Shown: positions 1-8,423, numbered from the stretch's first letter. The stretch: DNA of 14,846 nucleotides from Bacteroidia bacterium (GCA_023258655.1 JALQWO010000015.1:3191-18036); one strand, 5' to 3'. Notes: generated by a model from the sequence alone, not told the origin. Made by a program: numbers and translations.

Positions 1-1833
1 AAACTTGTCGAACGTATACTTTGACATGTCTTTTCGGTCACTAAGCTCACCCTGCACTTGTAAAAAGAGGCCATTGATAAGTTCTTGTCGGTGATATACA
101 TTGATGTGTTTGTTTTGGTAGAAGTTATTTCTACGGAACAAATCCAGGTAGGCGGCGTTCATGTTGACCATGCCGAAATCGCGACCCACAGAGGCAAAAA
201 TCAACGCCCGTTTGTAGGGATTGTACATGTGCGACATGTATATGGTTCCCCTGACATCGTTGTTGTTGATACCATAAGACAGATTTTCATTGAACTGAAA
301 GGTCTTTTTGTTTTCAAAGGTTTTGTCGAAACTATTCCACAGGCTGATGCGTGTGCCTCCGGGCCACCAAGGCTGATATAGGTTCCACAGGGGTTGGAAG
401 CGCAGGGTGATTCCTTTTTTCCGGTCGCGGTATCCTTGTCCCTCCAACATCAGTGATTTGAAGGTGACCTTGTTGATGATGGCTTCTACGGAGTCGAGGT
501 ATTTGTCTGAGGTGACAACGCGCCTTATGCTGTCTGCTTTGTTGATGAATTTGGTCTCTTGCGCTGTAAGTGGTTGGGTTCGTTGCGACAACCAATAGGT
601 AGAATCACGCTCGTAGGCCTCTTGGGTGGTTTTGCTCACTTCCATGCCGAAGTGATTTCTGGGAAAGGCAGAAACGATGTTGACTTTCTTGTAATCCACC
701 AGGGTAGTGGCTTTATTGGTGATTTTGCCTGCTCGGGCGGCATAAAAGAAACGTTGTGAATCTGTGAGCAAGTACTCATTTTCATCGAGGCGGAAATAGT
801 GATGCAATGTCATCTCGTCATATTCAGCCATCAGGTGTTTTGGGAATTTGAGCTCTGTTTTTAGGATCCAATAGGTAGTATCTACGAGGTGTATCTCGCC
901 ACTGAGGGTAGCGTTGGCCGTTTGCCTTCCTTGCATCCCAATGCGCAAAATCCTACCGTATTCGGGGTGTTGGTAAGCCCCTAAGAAGCGGAAACGGTAG
1001 GCCAGCAGGGCCGAGTTGGATAGGGGTGACATGATGGGCAAGGGACAAAGTGCAGGTACATCCAACAGATTTTGGTAGAGGTTAAAGTCACCTTCTGTGG
1101 TTGACAGATAAAACAGTCCTGCTTTGGAACCTACTTTTTGAACCCCATTTCTGGTTTCCTTGATTTTTCCATCGGTGGTGGCATCGCGTTGCATGGCAAT
1201 TTCCACGAAGGCTGATGCGTTGTTGGTGACACGATTCTTTGCGGTGTCTGAGTGGGTCATGGTCACCACGGTTTCCTGGGTGTAGGGATCCCGATTGTTT
1301 AACGCTGCCGCATCCAAGGGGTCAATCTCTAAATCCGTGGTTGCTTTGGCTGTTTTGTTCTTGACTTTTTGCTCAGTGATTTCAAACGCTTTGATGTAAA
1401 TGTCGGCACTTTGGTTGGGTATACGACTGTGCCAAAAGTCCCGCTTGGCAATGGCTTTGCGCATGTACTCTGCGGCGGGGTCTTTGTATTCTTTGCGGAT
1501 TTCTGCCGTTTGTAACGTCTCAGCTTTGGGAACCAGAATGATGTTGAGGGTATCTTTGTTGGCATTCCGCACAATCAGCGGAATTTCTGTGCTGTGGAAA
1601 TCGGGGTGTGAAAAAACCAATTTGTAGGAGCCGGAACGCAGGTCGAGTTTGAAATATCCATCGAGGCGTGTTTGGCCTAGTTTGGCGCCCTCGCGGTCGA
1701 AAATCTGAACCATGGGCAAGGGGGCCCGGGTTGTATCTACCACAATGCCCATGATCTGCGCTTTCAATGGAATGCCCAAGACCCACAAAAGGGTCAATCC
1801 CAACAACTTGCCAACGATGCGTTTTAAGTACAT
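1..1833 (-). CDS. DUF5686 / carboxypeptidase-like regulatory domain outer-membrane protein (partial)
   Basis: The gene starts at an ATG at 1833 and is open through the left edge, giving 611 codons with no stop, so the C-terminus is missing. Residues 1 to about 26 form a signal peptide (positive start, LGLTLLWVLGIPL core, cleavage near KAQ). A carboxypeptidase regulatory-like beta-sandwich follows (about 27-105), with the pattern D-x-x-x-APLPMVQIFD ... TRLDGYFKLDL ... YKLVFSHPDF. Next comes the family's signature DPAAEYMRKAIAKRDFW ... SADIYIKAFE, then a long beta-rich region with many alternating aromatic residues that should be the start of an outer-membrane barrel. Bacteroidota proteins of this kind are usually over 800 residues. 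Their function is unknown; an outer-membrane location is inferred. The start lies 3 nt after the stop of the OstA-like gene, so the two are probably co-transcribed and translationally coupled. Family assignment is firm. Confidence 0.85.
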   Translation of the reverse strand, partial: MYLKRIVGKLLGLTLLWVLGIPLKAQIMGIVVDTTRAPLPMVQIFDREGAKLGQTRLDGYFKLDLRSGSYKLVFSHPDFHSTEIPLIVRNANKDTLNIILVPKAETLQTAEIRKEYKDPAAEYMRKAIAKRDFWHSRIPNQSADIYIKAFEITEQKVKNKTAKATTDLEIDPLDAAALNNRDPYTQETVVTMTHSDTAKNRVTNNASAFVEIAMQRDATTDGKIKETRNGVQKVGSKAGLFYLSTTEGDFNLYQNLLDVPALCPLPIMSPLSNSALLAYRFRFLGAYQHPEYGRILRIGMQGRQTANATLSGEIHLVDTTYWILKTELKFPKHLMAEYDEMTLHHYFRLDENEYLLTDSQRFFYAARAGKITNKATTLVDYKKVNIVSAFPRNHFGMEVSKTTQEAYERDSTYWLSQRTQPLTAQETKFINKADSIRRVVTSDKYLDSVEAIINKVTFKSLMLEGQGYRDRKKGITLRFQPLWNLYQPWWPGGTRISLWNSFDKTFENKKTFQFNENLSYGINNNDVRGTIYMSHMYNPYKRALIFASVGRDFGMVNMNAAYLDLFRRNNFYQNKHINVYHRQELINGLFLQVQGELSDRKDMSKYTFDKF

Positions 1834-1836
1834 GGA

Positions 1837-3477
1837 TTAGGATTTCTTTTTGTTGGCTTTTTTGCTTAGCTGCGCTTTGCGCTGTGCTTCGTTTGGATAG
1901 GGAAAATCAGGAATCTGGGTAGTATGTGGAGGGTTAAACACCTCAAGGGTAGGTTTGTTTTGAATATCGTAGACAAAGCGAGGCAGTTTGGCGTCGGCGG
2001 CTGGCAAATCGGCAATGGGGTAGAGCACGCCTTTGGGGTCTTGAAAGAGGATGATGCTGGAGATTTTGCCTTCATTGAACAGGATTTTGATGATTTGGCT
2101 GCTGACCACGTTGGCGGATTGCAGGGTGTCGGCCTCGCGCATATAGTAAATGCTTTTGGCGTTGCGGGAGACTTGCATTTGGGCCAATTTTTGCTCGTTA
2201 TTGAACCATTGCACCATATAATCGCCCTGAATTTGGGAGTAGTGTAAATTGTCTTCTTGGATGGCCATAAAGGCGTTGGGGAAGGCTTTGAGGCTGCGGA
2301 TTTTTTGCTGTTTCACTTGCATTTTCATGGAATCGCCGCTGAGTCGGGTGAGCGAATCCCACAGCACGGGATTGCCATTAAAGTAGAAGGTAGAATCGCT
2401 GCGGTTCGATGTCAGTTTTTGGCAGGTGCCAGAGGCAGTTTGTTGGCTGAAGGCCACTTGGTTGATGGCTTGCAAAGCAATGGGTTTGGCAGTGTCGCTG
2501 TTGTAGTGTAGGGTATCGGATTTGATGCGAAACAGGTCTTTTCCGCTGCCCTGATAAGCCACTGCGCGGTTCCACACAGAGAAAGATTTGGCGTTACCGC
2601 GGTAATGAGCATGCTCGCCCCACACTTGCCATTGATCCAGGGTGTCGTGGATGTACACATGTCCGTGCGCCAATCCCTCCTGCTCCTTTTTGTTGAACAG
2701 CAGGGTATCGCATAAAATGGTTCTGCCTGAATCGAAAAGTGCTACTTGCCCGTAAAACTCCCCTTTTTGGGTTTCGGTGAGGTAGTAGCCGCGGTTAAAA
2801 ACAACGGTGCGTGCTTTGTAATCGAGCTGGGTAATGGCGTAAAACTGGGCTTTCTTTAGGTCGGTGCGATATTGCAACGTATCGGTCTTTACGGTGTATT
2901 CGGGTGTGGTAAGCACCACTTTGTTCTTGAAAAACAGGGTTTTTTGGGCGGGGTTGTAGCTGCCGGAGACCGAGGTGAGTTGGGTTTCTTTGTCTTTGAT
3001 GTTGCCACGCGACCCATACCAGCCCACTTTGGTTTGGGTATGATATTGAATCCAAGGTGTAGTCAGTGTCATGCTGCCATCGGTGAGGGTGACGCCTCCA
3101 GATACTTTGGCGATGTGGGTGGCGTTGTTGTATTCGAGGATTTTGCCGGTGACGGTGGCTCCATCGGGGTTGGTGATGCGCACATTGCCGCGACCTACCA
3201 AATCTTCTGTTTGGGGATCGTATTCGGCTTCGTCGCAAAAAACCATGGATCCCGATTGTTCAAAGCGCACATTTTCTTTGAGCCATTGTATGGTTTTGCC
3301 CCCTTTTTTGAGCGACTTCATGCGTCCGGCTTGCAGGGAGATGGCTTGTGATTTTGCGTCCTTGGGAGCGAAGCACAACAGAATCATCAACAGGACCATC
3401 ATCCCACGGTTTGCGGAGGATTGGGGAAATCGTTGATGAAATTGGAAATAGCCCACTAACTTTCGTGCTTTGTGCAA
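1837..3477 (-). CDS. OstA-like (LptA/OstA N-terminal domain) envelope protein
   Basis: A protein of up to 546 residues rich in short beta strands, with repeats of the OstA fold such as MVFCDEAEYDPQTEDLVGRG, NVRI and GKILEYN. OstA/LptA-type domains form beta-jellyroll slides that carry lipopolysaccharide across the periplasm. This Bacteroidota version probably plays a related part in outer-membrane biogenesis, though that is inference. The C-terminus is lysine-rich (KKANKKKS). The start is uncertain. The longest frame opens at a TTG (3477); GTG 3456 and ATG 3402 are alternatives. The ATG would give MMVLLMILLCFA with no positive residue before the hydrophobic core, whereas the longer forms supply K and R residues, as an export signal normally needs. 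It is first in a minus-strand pair with the DUF5686 gene and divergent from tilS. Confidence 0.85.
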   Translation of the reverse strand: MHKARKLVGYFQFHQRFPQSSANRGMMVLLMILLCFAPKDAKSQAISLQAGRMKSLKKGGKTIQWLKENVRFEQSGSMVFCDEAEYDPQTEDLVGRGNVRITNPDGATVTGKILEYNNATHIAKVSGGVTLTDGSMTLTTPWIQYHTQTKVGWYGSRGNIKDKETQLTSVSGSYNPAQKTLFFKNKVVLTTPEYTVKTDTLQYRTDLKKAQFYAITQLDYKARTVVFNRGYYLTETQKGEFYGQVALFDSGRTILCDTLLFNKKEQEGLAHGHVYIHDTLDQWQVWGEHAHYRGNAKSFSVWNRAVAYQGSGKDLFRIKSDTLHYNSDTAKPIALQAINQVAFSQQTASGTCQKLTSNRSDSTFYFNGNPVLWDSLTRLSGDSMKMQVKQQKIRSLKAFPNAFMAIQEDNLHYSQIQGDYMVQWFNNEQKLAQMQVSRNAKSIYYMREADTLQSANVVSSQIIKILFNEGKISSIILFQDPKGVLYPIADLPAADAKLPRFVYDIQNKPTLEVFNPPHTTQIPDFPYPNEAQRKAQLSKKANKKKS

Positions 3478-3493
3478 TTACTTTGCAAAGTAA
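3478..3493. promoter_or_regulatory. Palindromic divergent promoter between ostA-like gene and tilS
   Basis: TTACTTTGCAAAGTAA is a perfect 16-bp palindrome filling the whole gap between the longest ostA-like frame and tilS. Each strand therefore reads TTACTTTGC, which fits the Bacteroidota -7 box TAnnTTTG except for the second base. On the tilS side it ends 8 nt before the GTG start. No well-placed TTG/TTTG -33 box was found for tilS. On the ostA side a TTTG (complement of 3509-3512) lies 15 nt upstream, shorter than usual. It may be two overlapping back-to-back promoters or an operator. Confidence 0.45.
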
Positions 3494-4786
3494 GTGTTAA
3501 AAGCGTTTCAAACAGCGGTAAATCTACGGAATTGGGATTTGGGGCGACGGCCGACATTGTTGGCTGTGAGCGGGGGTGTGGACTCTGTGGCATTGGCTCG
3601 TTTGTTTGCGCTCAGTGGCTTTCCCTTTGCGATTGCCCACATGAATTTTCGTCTGCGTGGTGCAGAGAGCGATGCCGATGAATTGTTTGTCCGCAATTTG
3701 GCAGAGGAATTGGGTGTGCCGGTGTTTGTAGAACGGGCCGATGTTTCTTTGTACAGAAAGCAAAACGGACAGAGTGTACAAATGGCGGCCAGGGAATTGC
3801 GGTATGCATTTTTTCATCGCTTGATGCGCGAAAAGGACTTTGGTAAACTGGCCACTGCCCACCATGCCAATGACAATTTGGAGCATTTTTTTGTGTATTT
3901 GTATCGAGGAAACACGGCGGTTGCCTGGCGCGGTATTTGGGCTGAACAGGGTGATGTGATTCGTCCTTTGTTGGGCTTTTTGAAAACGGAGTTGTCCGAT
4001 TATTTGCTGACACAGGGATGGCATTGGCGGGAAGATCGGAGCAATATGGGAACCGGTTATTTGAGAAACAAAGTCCGACATTTTTTGCTACCGGGCTTAG
4101 ATACATTTGCCCAGGAATTTTATGGAATCAGTCAACAGCTACAAGTGTTACAAGCGGGTGATCATCGGAAAGAAAATGCGGCTTGGGAATGGCTATGTAA
4201 AGAAACCCGGGACGGTTGGTGGATACCTGCCATCTATCGGGAAACGGTGTCCAAGGATCGACTCTTGGATCGCCTCATGGGGTTGGGGTTCTCACGAACC
4301 ATGCTTGAGCAAGCCATATCGGTAAAGCAAGTAGGGAAATGGTTTGATGGTGCCCAATGGCGTTTGTGGGTTGGCCGACATGGTTGGATGTTGACGCCCA
4401 AAGATCAAACATCGCCGAGTGCGGTGGTATTGGAATGGAAAGAGAATATGAGCCTAGCATGGGGCGGATACAAAATCAGGCTGTATCGCACAGATAAACC
4501 GGGCGAACAACCCGATACTTATTATTTTTCTGAAGACGTTTCTGAAAAAAGTTGGGTGCTTCGGGGCTGGGTAAATGGGGATGAGATGACCGCATTTGGC
4601 GGCACACACAAAAAGCTCAGTGATTGGTTTGTGGATGAGAAGGTAGAGTCATTCGTAAAACCCTTTGTGCCCCTGGTGGTGGGGGCTGAAGGTGTGCTTT
4701 GTGCATTGGGTGTGAGGCGGTCAAATTTGCATCTTGTTGATGGAGATTCAACCCAATGTTGGGCCATGCATTGGGAGGTATTGTAG
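3494..4786 (+). CDS. tilS: tRNA(Ile)-lysidine synthetase TilS
   Basis: TilS uses ATP to attach lysine to cytidine 34 of tRNA-Ile(CAU), so that the tRNA reads AUA and is charged with isoleucine; it is normally essential and cytoplasmic. The PP-loop SGGVDS lies at residues 26-31, followed by the N-type ATPase core landmarks AHMNFRLRGAESDADE and HHANDNLEHFF (the usual HHxxDNxET form has H where T is common). The last 80 or so residues match the TilS C-terminal tRNA-binding domain. The length of 430 residues is normal. The GTG start at 3494 follows an in-frame TAA directly, and it gives the LKAFQ N-terminus with the spacing to the PP-loop expected from relatives. It is the first gene of a plus-strand run with the nucleotidyltransferase (31 nt gap) and murF-alr. 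Confidence 0.95.
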   Translation: MLKAFQTAVNLRNWDLGRRPTLLAVSGGVDSVALARLFALSGFPFAIAHMNFRLRGAESDADELFVRNLAEELGVPVFVERADVSLYRKQNGQSVQMAARELRYAFFHRLMREKDFGKLATAHHANDNLEHFFVYLYRGNTAVAWRGIWAEQGDVIRPLLGFLKTELSDYLLTQGWHWREDRSNMGTGYLRNKVRHFLLPGLDTFAQEFYGISQQLQVLQAGDHRKENAAWEWLCKETRDGWWIPAIYRETVSKDRLLDRLMGLGFSRTMLEQAISVKQVGKWFDGAQWRLWVGRHGWMLTPKDQTSPSAVVLEWKENMSLAWGGYKIRLYRTDKPGEQPDTYYFSEDVSEKSWVLRGWVNGDEMTAFGGTHKKLSDWFVDEKVESFVKPFVPLVVGAEGVLCALGVRRSNLHLVDGDSTQCWAMHWEVL

Positions 4787-4810
4787 TGTTGTCTCAAACT
4801 TCTACCTTTG
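4781..4810 (+). promoter_or_regulatory. Bacteroidota-type promoter for the nucleotidyltransferase gene
   Basis: TTG (4781-4783), a 19-nt spacer, then TACCTTTG (4803-4810), a full match to the TAnnTTTG -7 consensus with a -33 TTG. It overlaps the 3' end of tilS. Only 7 nt separate the -7 box from the ATG at 4818, so the predicted transcript has almost no leader. This suggests the nucleotidyltransferase and murF-alr can be transcribed independently of tilS. Confidence 0.6.
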
Positions 4811-4817
4811 TTTTTGA

Positions 4818-5816
4818 ATGAAAGCGATCATCCCCTTGGCGGGCATAGGCAGTCGCCTCAAGCCCCATACGCGTACGCAACCGAAATCGTTGATTCCCTT
4901 GGCGGGAAAACCCATTCTCGGACATATCATGGATCGTTTGGTTGAAGCGGGGGTTGACGAATTTGTTTTTGTCATTGGTTATCTGGGCGATCGCATCGAA
5001 CAGTACATCACAGAGAATTACGGTCAATACAAAAGCACCTTCGTGATTCAGACCTTGGGTAGAGGCATTGGTCATGCTGTTTGGTTGGCGAGGGAGGCAT
5101 TTTCCCAGGGTGAACGGATGCTGATTGTGCTGGGTGATACCATTTTTGAAGCCGATTTTGCGGCTGTTTTGGCTGCTGGAGGCAACGCATTGGGTGTGAA
5201 AAAAGTAGAAGATCCCCGTCAGTTTGGGGTAGCCGAGTTGGATGAGTCGGGGTTGATTGCGCGATTGAGCGAGAAGCCGGTGATTCCGAAGTCAAATCTG
5301 GCTTTGGTGGGTTTGTATGTGATTGAGGATACAAAAGCACTTTTCGAATGTTTGGAATACAATATCCAAAATGAAATTCGTACACAAAACGAATACCATC
5401 TTACGGATGCGCTGCAATGCATGATTTCTCAGGGGGTTGCCTTCAAGACATTTGCGGTAGATACATGGTTTGATTGTGGCAAGAAAGACATCATTTTACA
5501 GACGAACAAAAATCTGCTGAGGCAGGTAGATCAACAACAATTTTTGGGTTTTCACAAAGGGAATATCATTATACCACCGGTTCATATTGCTGAAAGTGCC
5601 AAAGTGGATAACAGTATCATCGGTCCCGATGTGAGTATTGGAGATGGAGCAGTCATTGCGCGCAGTGTGGTAAAGAATAGCATTATCGGACAGGGTGCCG
5701 AACTCACCAACGCCATTTTGGAGGATTCTTTGGTGGGCAGTGATTCTGTTTTGGTGGGCGCTGCATCGAGCCTGAATATCGGTGACAGTGCAGAAATCAA
5801 TTTACGCAATTCATAA
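4818..5816 (+). CDS. Sugar-1-phosphate nucleotidyltransferase with C-terminal left-handed beta-helix
   Basis: This enzyme transfers a nucleotidyl group from an NTP to a sugar 1-phosphate, making an NDP-sugar for cell-surface glycans. The N-terminal signature GIGSRLKPHT...PKSLIPLAGKP (residues 9-32) binds the nucleotide, LGD at 105-107 supplies the metal-binding aspartate, and WFDCG (217-221) matches the sugar-binding end of the RmlA/GalU-like fold. From about 256 to 325 come hexapeptide-like repeats (IGPDVSIGDGAVI, IGQGAEL, LVGSDSVLVG), a short left-handed beta-helix often used for oligomerisation. The length of 332 residues is usual. Which NTP and sugar it uses cannot be read from the sequence: glucose-1-phosphate thymidylyltransferase, uridylyltransferase and mannose-1-phosphate guanylyltransferase types remain possible. 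The neighbouring murF-alr fits a role in envelope precursor supply. Confidence 0.9.
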   Translation: MKAIIPLAGIGSRLKPHTRTQPKSLIPLAGKPILGHIMDRLVEAGVDEFVFVIGYLGDRIEQYITENYGQYKSTFVIQTLGRGIGHAVWLAREAFSQGERMLIVLGDTIFEADFAAVLAAGGNALGVKKVEDPRQFGVAELDESGLIARLSEKPVIPKSNLALVGLYVIEDTKALFECLEYNIQNEIRTQNEYHLTDALQCMISQGVAFKTFAVDTWFDCGKKDIILQTNKNLLRQVDQQQFLGFHKGNIIIPPVHIAESAKVDNSIIGPDVSIGDGAVIARSVVKNSIIGQGAELTNAILEDSLVGSDSVLVGAASSLNIGDSAEINLRNS

Positions 5817-5826
5817 CAGAGATTCA

Positions 5827-8289
5827 TTGAACTTTCGCGTATCAGATATCGCCAAAGTGGTGGGCGCTGCGATCCAAGGAGACCCCAGTGCATCGCTGGA
5901 TTTGGTCATCCATGAGTTGGTTTTTGACGCCCGGAAATTATGGGGAATGGATCCATCGAAGGCGTTGTTTTTGGCATTGAAAGGCCGGAGAGATGGCCAT
6001 GATTTTTTAACACAGGCCTATGGTGCGGGTGTAAGAACCTTTTTGGTGTCACGGTTTGAGGCAAGCTGGCAGTCACATTTTCCAGGGGCGATTTTTTTGG
6101 TGGTGAGCGATGTGTTGAAGGCCTTGCAATCGCTGGCCGCATGGCATCGGTCAAGATTGACAGGTGTGGTGATGGGAATTACGGGTAGCAATGGAAAGAC
6201 CATTGTGAAAGAGTGGTTGTGGGAGCTATTGAAAGGAGATTTTAGCGTGGGTAAAAGTCCGCGCAGTTATAACAGCGGTTTGGGTGTGGCGTTGAGTTTG
6301 ATTCAAGTAGAGGAAGGTACGGAAGTGGCGTTGCTGGAAGCTGGGATATCGGCCCGTGGCGACATGGAGCATCTGTGGGGAATGATGCTGCCGAATATGG
6401 TGGTATTGACCCATTTGGGAGAGGCGCACGCGGAGGGGTTTATATCGATGAAAGAGAAAGCCGAAGAAAAAGTGAAGTTGGCCAAGAATGCGGATGTGGT
6501 GGTATATCCCTATGATCAGGAATTACTGAGGGCTGCATTGGGTGACATTCGCAAGCAGCAGCCCATGATGAAAACCATTTCTTGGGGATGGCAAGAAGGG
6601 GCAAATTTTCGTTTGATGGAAACCGCAGTGGATGCAGCAAAAGGCATTCAGCGTATCCATTTTATGCACCGAGGGACAGCACATTCTTTTGAAATACCCT
6701 TTTTAGACCAGGCATCTGTGAGTAACGCCATGTCATGCTTGTGTGCTTTGGTGGCTTTGGAGCGCTGGGATGAATCACATTTGTCGCGATTTGCTGCCTT
6801 ACCGCGATTGGAGAATCGGATGCAATTCATGGCGGGTCGTTCGGGGAATTATATTCTCAACGACAGTTATTCTGCGGATTTGGAGAGTCTGGGATTGGCG
6901 TTGGATATGTTAAAAAGGCAGTCGCCGAATTTGCCATTGTCGGTGGTGTTGGGAGGCTTTGAACAAACAGGCATGGACAAGGCAGCACTGCGGGAGCGGT
7001 TGTTTGATGTTGTTAAGGGTTATGGGGTGAGTGAGGTGATTTGGGTAGGTAAAGAATATAGAGGCATGGATGGGTTGGTGTTTGAGGATACCACGGCTTT
7101 GTTGGGGTCGGTTTGGTTGTCGGGGGTGAGCAACAAGGCCATTTTGGTGAAAGGTTCCCGCAGCAGTGGCTTGGAGCGGGTGGTTGCAAGATTGCAGGCT
7201 CGTTTGTTACAAACGCGGTTGGAGATCCATTTGGGGGCATTGAAGCACAATTATTTGCATTTCAAACGTCTCGCGGGTGAGGGCAAAAAGGTGATGTGCA
7301 TGGTGAAAGCATTTGGTTATGGCAGTGGCAGTTTTGAGTCGGCCAGCGCCTTGCAGGCGCTGGCCGTGGACTACTTGGGCGTGGCCTATGTGGACGAAGG
7401 GATTGCCTTGCGGAATGCGGGAATTACCGTGCCCATCATGGTGATGAATGTGGATGCGGGGGCGGCTTGGCAGTTGCAGGAATACGGGTTGGAGCCAGTG
7501 GTGTTTAGTTTGGAATCCCTGCGGGGACTGATTTCTTCGGGGGTTACGGGTTTGAAATTGCATATCGAGGTTGATACCGGCATGCATCGATTGGGATTTG
7601 CCACGGGAGAGATGGATAGGGTGTTGGAAATGTTGCGCGGTTCGTCGTTTTCGGTTGCTTCCGTATTCAGTCATTTGGCCGCGAGTGAAGACAGCGCGTC
7701 GGATGGTTTTACCACAAAGCAGATGGACATGTTTGCATCGGTGGCGGATGGATTGGAAGTTGGACTGGGTTATAGGGTGTTGAAGCATATTGAAAATACG
7801 GGGGGTATCCTGCGTTTTGGCGATGATCGGTTCAACATGGTTCGTTTGGGAATCGGGTTGTATGGCGTAGACCCGCGTGGATCTCAGGGGGGAGGTTTGC
7901 AAGCGGTAACCCGTTGGGTGAGTACCATTTCCCAGGTTCAGCGGGTGAGGGCAGGAGAAGGTGTGGGGTATGGGATGCATGGGGTGAGCGATCACGACCG
8001 GGAGATTGCGGTGATTGCGGCGGGATATGCCGATGGATTGTGGCGGGCGGATGGTCAGGGGAGTTCCGGCGTATGGATAAAAGGCGTGGAAGCGCCATTT
8101 GTTGGAAACATTTGCATGGACATGGCCATGGTGGATGTTACGGGCTTGGGCTGTGCGGCTGGCGATGAAGTTGAGTTGTTTGGCGAGCACTTGCGTGTGG
8201 AGACGGTGGCTCAGCGACGGGGGACGATTCCCTATGAAGTACTGACATCAGTGAGTCAGCGCGTAGCGCGGGTTTATCTGGAGGAGTGA
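5827..8289 (+). CDS. murF-alr: Bifunctional UDP-MurNAc-tripeptide:D-Ala-D-Ala ligase / alanine racemase
   Basis: Two cytoplasmic enzymes in one chain. MurF adds D-alanyl-D-alanine to UDP-MurNAc-tripeptide using ATP; alanine racemase makes D-alanine from L-alanine using pyridoxal phosphate. With a TTG start at 5827 (820 residues) the MurF ATP loop GSNGKT is at 120-125, and the ligase part ends near 460. The racemase begins near TRLEIHLGALKHN (464). Its PLP lysine is in MVKAFGYGSG (K494), the catalytic tyrosine region is VGYG (Y715), and GNICMDMAMVD lies near 760-770. The longest frame opens at GTG 5782, inside the preceding gene. TTG 5827 is preferred because it starts just before FRVSDIAKVVG, where relatives begin, and leaves a 10-nt gap. 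The fusion is typical of Bacteroidota. There is no ATG near the N-terminus, so the exact start is uncertain. Confidence 0.95.
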   Translation: MNFRVSDIAKVVGAAIQGDPSASLDLVIHELVFDARKLWGMDPSKALFLALKGRRDGHDFLTQAYGAGVRTFLVSRFEASWQSHFPGAIFLVVSDVLKALQSLAAWHRSRLTGVVMGITGSNGKTIVKEWLWELLKGDFSVGKSPRSYNSGLGVALSLIQVEEGTEVALLEAGISARGDMEHLWGMMLPNMVVLTHLGEAHAEGFISMKEKAEEKVKLAKNADVVVYPYDQELLRAALGDIRKQQPMMKTISWGWQEGANFRLMETAVDAAKGIQRIHFMHRGTAHSFEIPFLDQASVSNAMSCLCALVALERWDESHLSRFAALPRLENRMQFMAGRSGNYILNDSYSADLESLGLALDMLKRQSPNLPLSVVLGGFEQTGMDKAALRERLFDVVKGYGVSEVIWVGKEYRGMDGLVFEDTTALLGSVWLSGVSNKAILVKGSRSSGLERVVARLQARLLQTRLEIHLGALKHNYLHFKRLAGEGKKVMCMVKAFGYGSGSFESASALQALAVDYLGVAYVDEGIALRNAGITVPIMVMNVDAGAAWQLQEYGLEPVVFSLESLRGLISSGVTGLKLHIEVDTGMHRLGFATGEMDRVLEMLRGSSFSVASVFSHLAASEDSASDGFTTKQMDMFASVADGLEVGLGYRVLKHIENTGGILRFGDDRFNMVRLGIGLYGVDPRGSQGGGLQAVTRWVSTISQVQRVRAGEGVGYGMHGVSDHDREIAVIAAGYADGLWRADGQGSSGVWIKGVEAPFVGNICMDMAMVDVTGLGCAAGDEVELFGEHLRVETVAQRRGTIPYEVLTSVSQRVARVYLEE
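7340..7366. repeat. GC-rich perfect hairpin inside the racemase domain
   Basis: An 11-bp perfect inverted repeat (CGGCCAGCGCC / GGCGCTGGCCG) with a 5-nt loop lies inside the alanine racemase coding part, where it encodes the stretch SASALQALAV. It is much more GC-rich and stable than the surrounding sequence. It does not disturb the frame. Confidence 0.5.
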
Positions 8290-8375
8290 TTCAGTGATTG
8301 TAATAATTGGTCCGGGGGTTTCACCATTACCAGTGATTTTTTAAAATCTTTGATGTTACGGGTGTGGTGGATTAG
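8274..8375 (-). pseudogene. C-terminal remnant of a PIN-domain (VapC-like) toxin
   Basis: Reading the minus strand from 8375 gives about 33 codons, LIHHTRNIKDFKKSLVMVKP followed by PDQLLQSLNHSSR and a TAA at 8274-8276 inside the end of murF-alr. The TRNIKDF segment followed by a hydrophobic strand and a PxQLL end resembles the last strand and helix of PIN-domain ribonuclease toxins, where T-R/H-N-x-K-D-F is characteristic. An in-frame TAA (complement of 8376-8378) precedes it, and no start codon, catalytic acidic core or antitoxin is present upstream, so it cannot be an intact gene. The match is short and was made by eye. A chance resemblance is possible. Confidence 0.4.
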
Positions 8376-8388
8376 TTATCCAACAAAG

Positions 8389-8423
8389 TAAAATGCCAAG
8401 GACTTTTAGACCTTGGCATTTTA
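8389..8423. terminator. Bidirectional intrinsic terminator hairpin
   Basis: A perfect 13-bp stem (TAAAATGCCAAGG / CCTTGGCATTTTA) closes a 9-nt loop. The A-rich left arm and T-rich right arm let it work on either strand. It lies 99 nt beyond the murF-alr stop and 58 nt beyond the stop of the converging DUF3108 gene, so it most likely ends the tilS-to-murF-alr transcript. Confidence 0.75.

Noticed and set aside
2872..3351. 159-codon plus-strand frame opposite the OstA-like gene
   Set aside because: Shadow of the minus-strand gene; repetitive Gly/Val/Phe composition and no domain.
7207..8190. 327-codon open frame on the minus strand opposite the alanine racemase domain
   Set aside because: It is fully antisense to a well-recognised enzyme, has a His/Pro/Gln/Arg-rich composition typical of shadow frames, and no domain.
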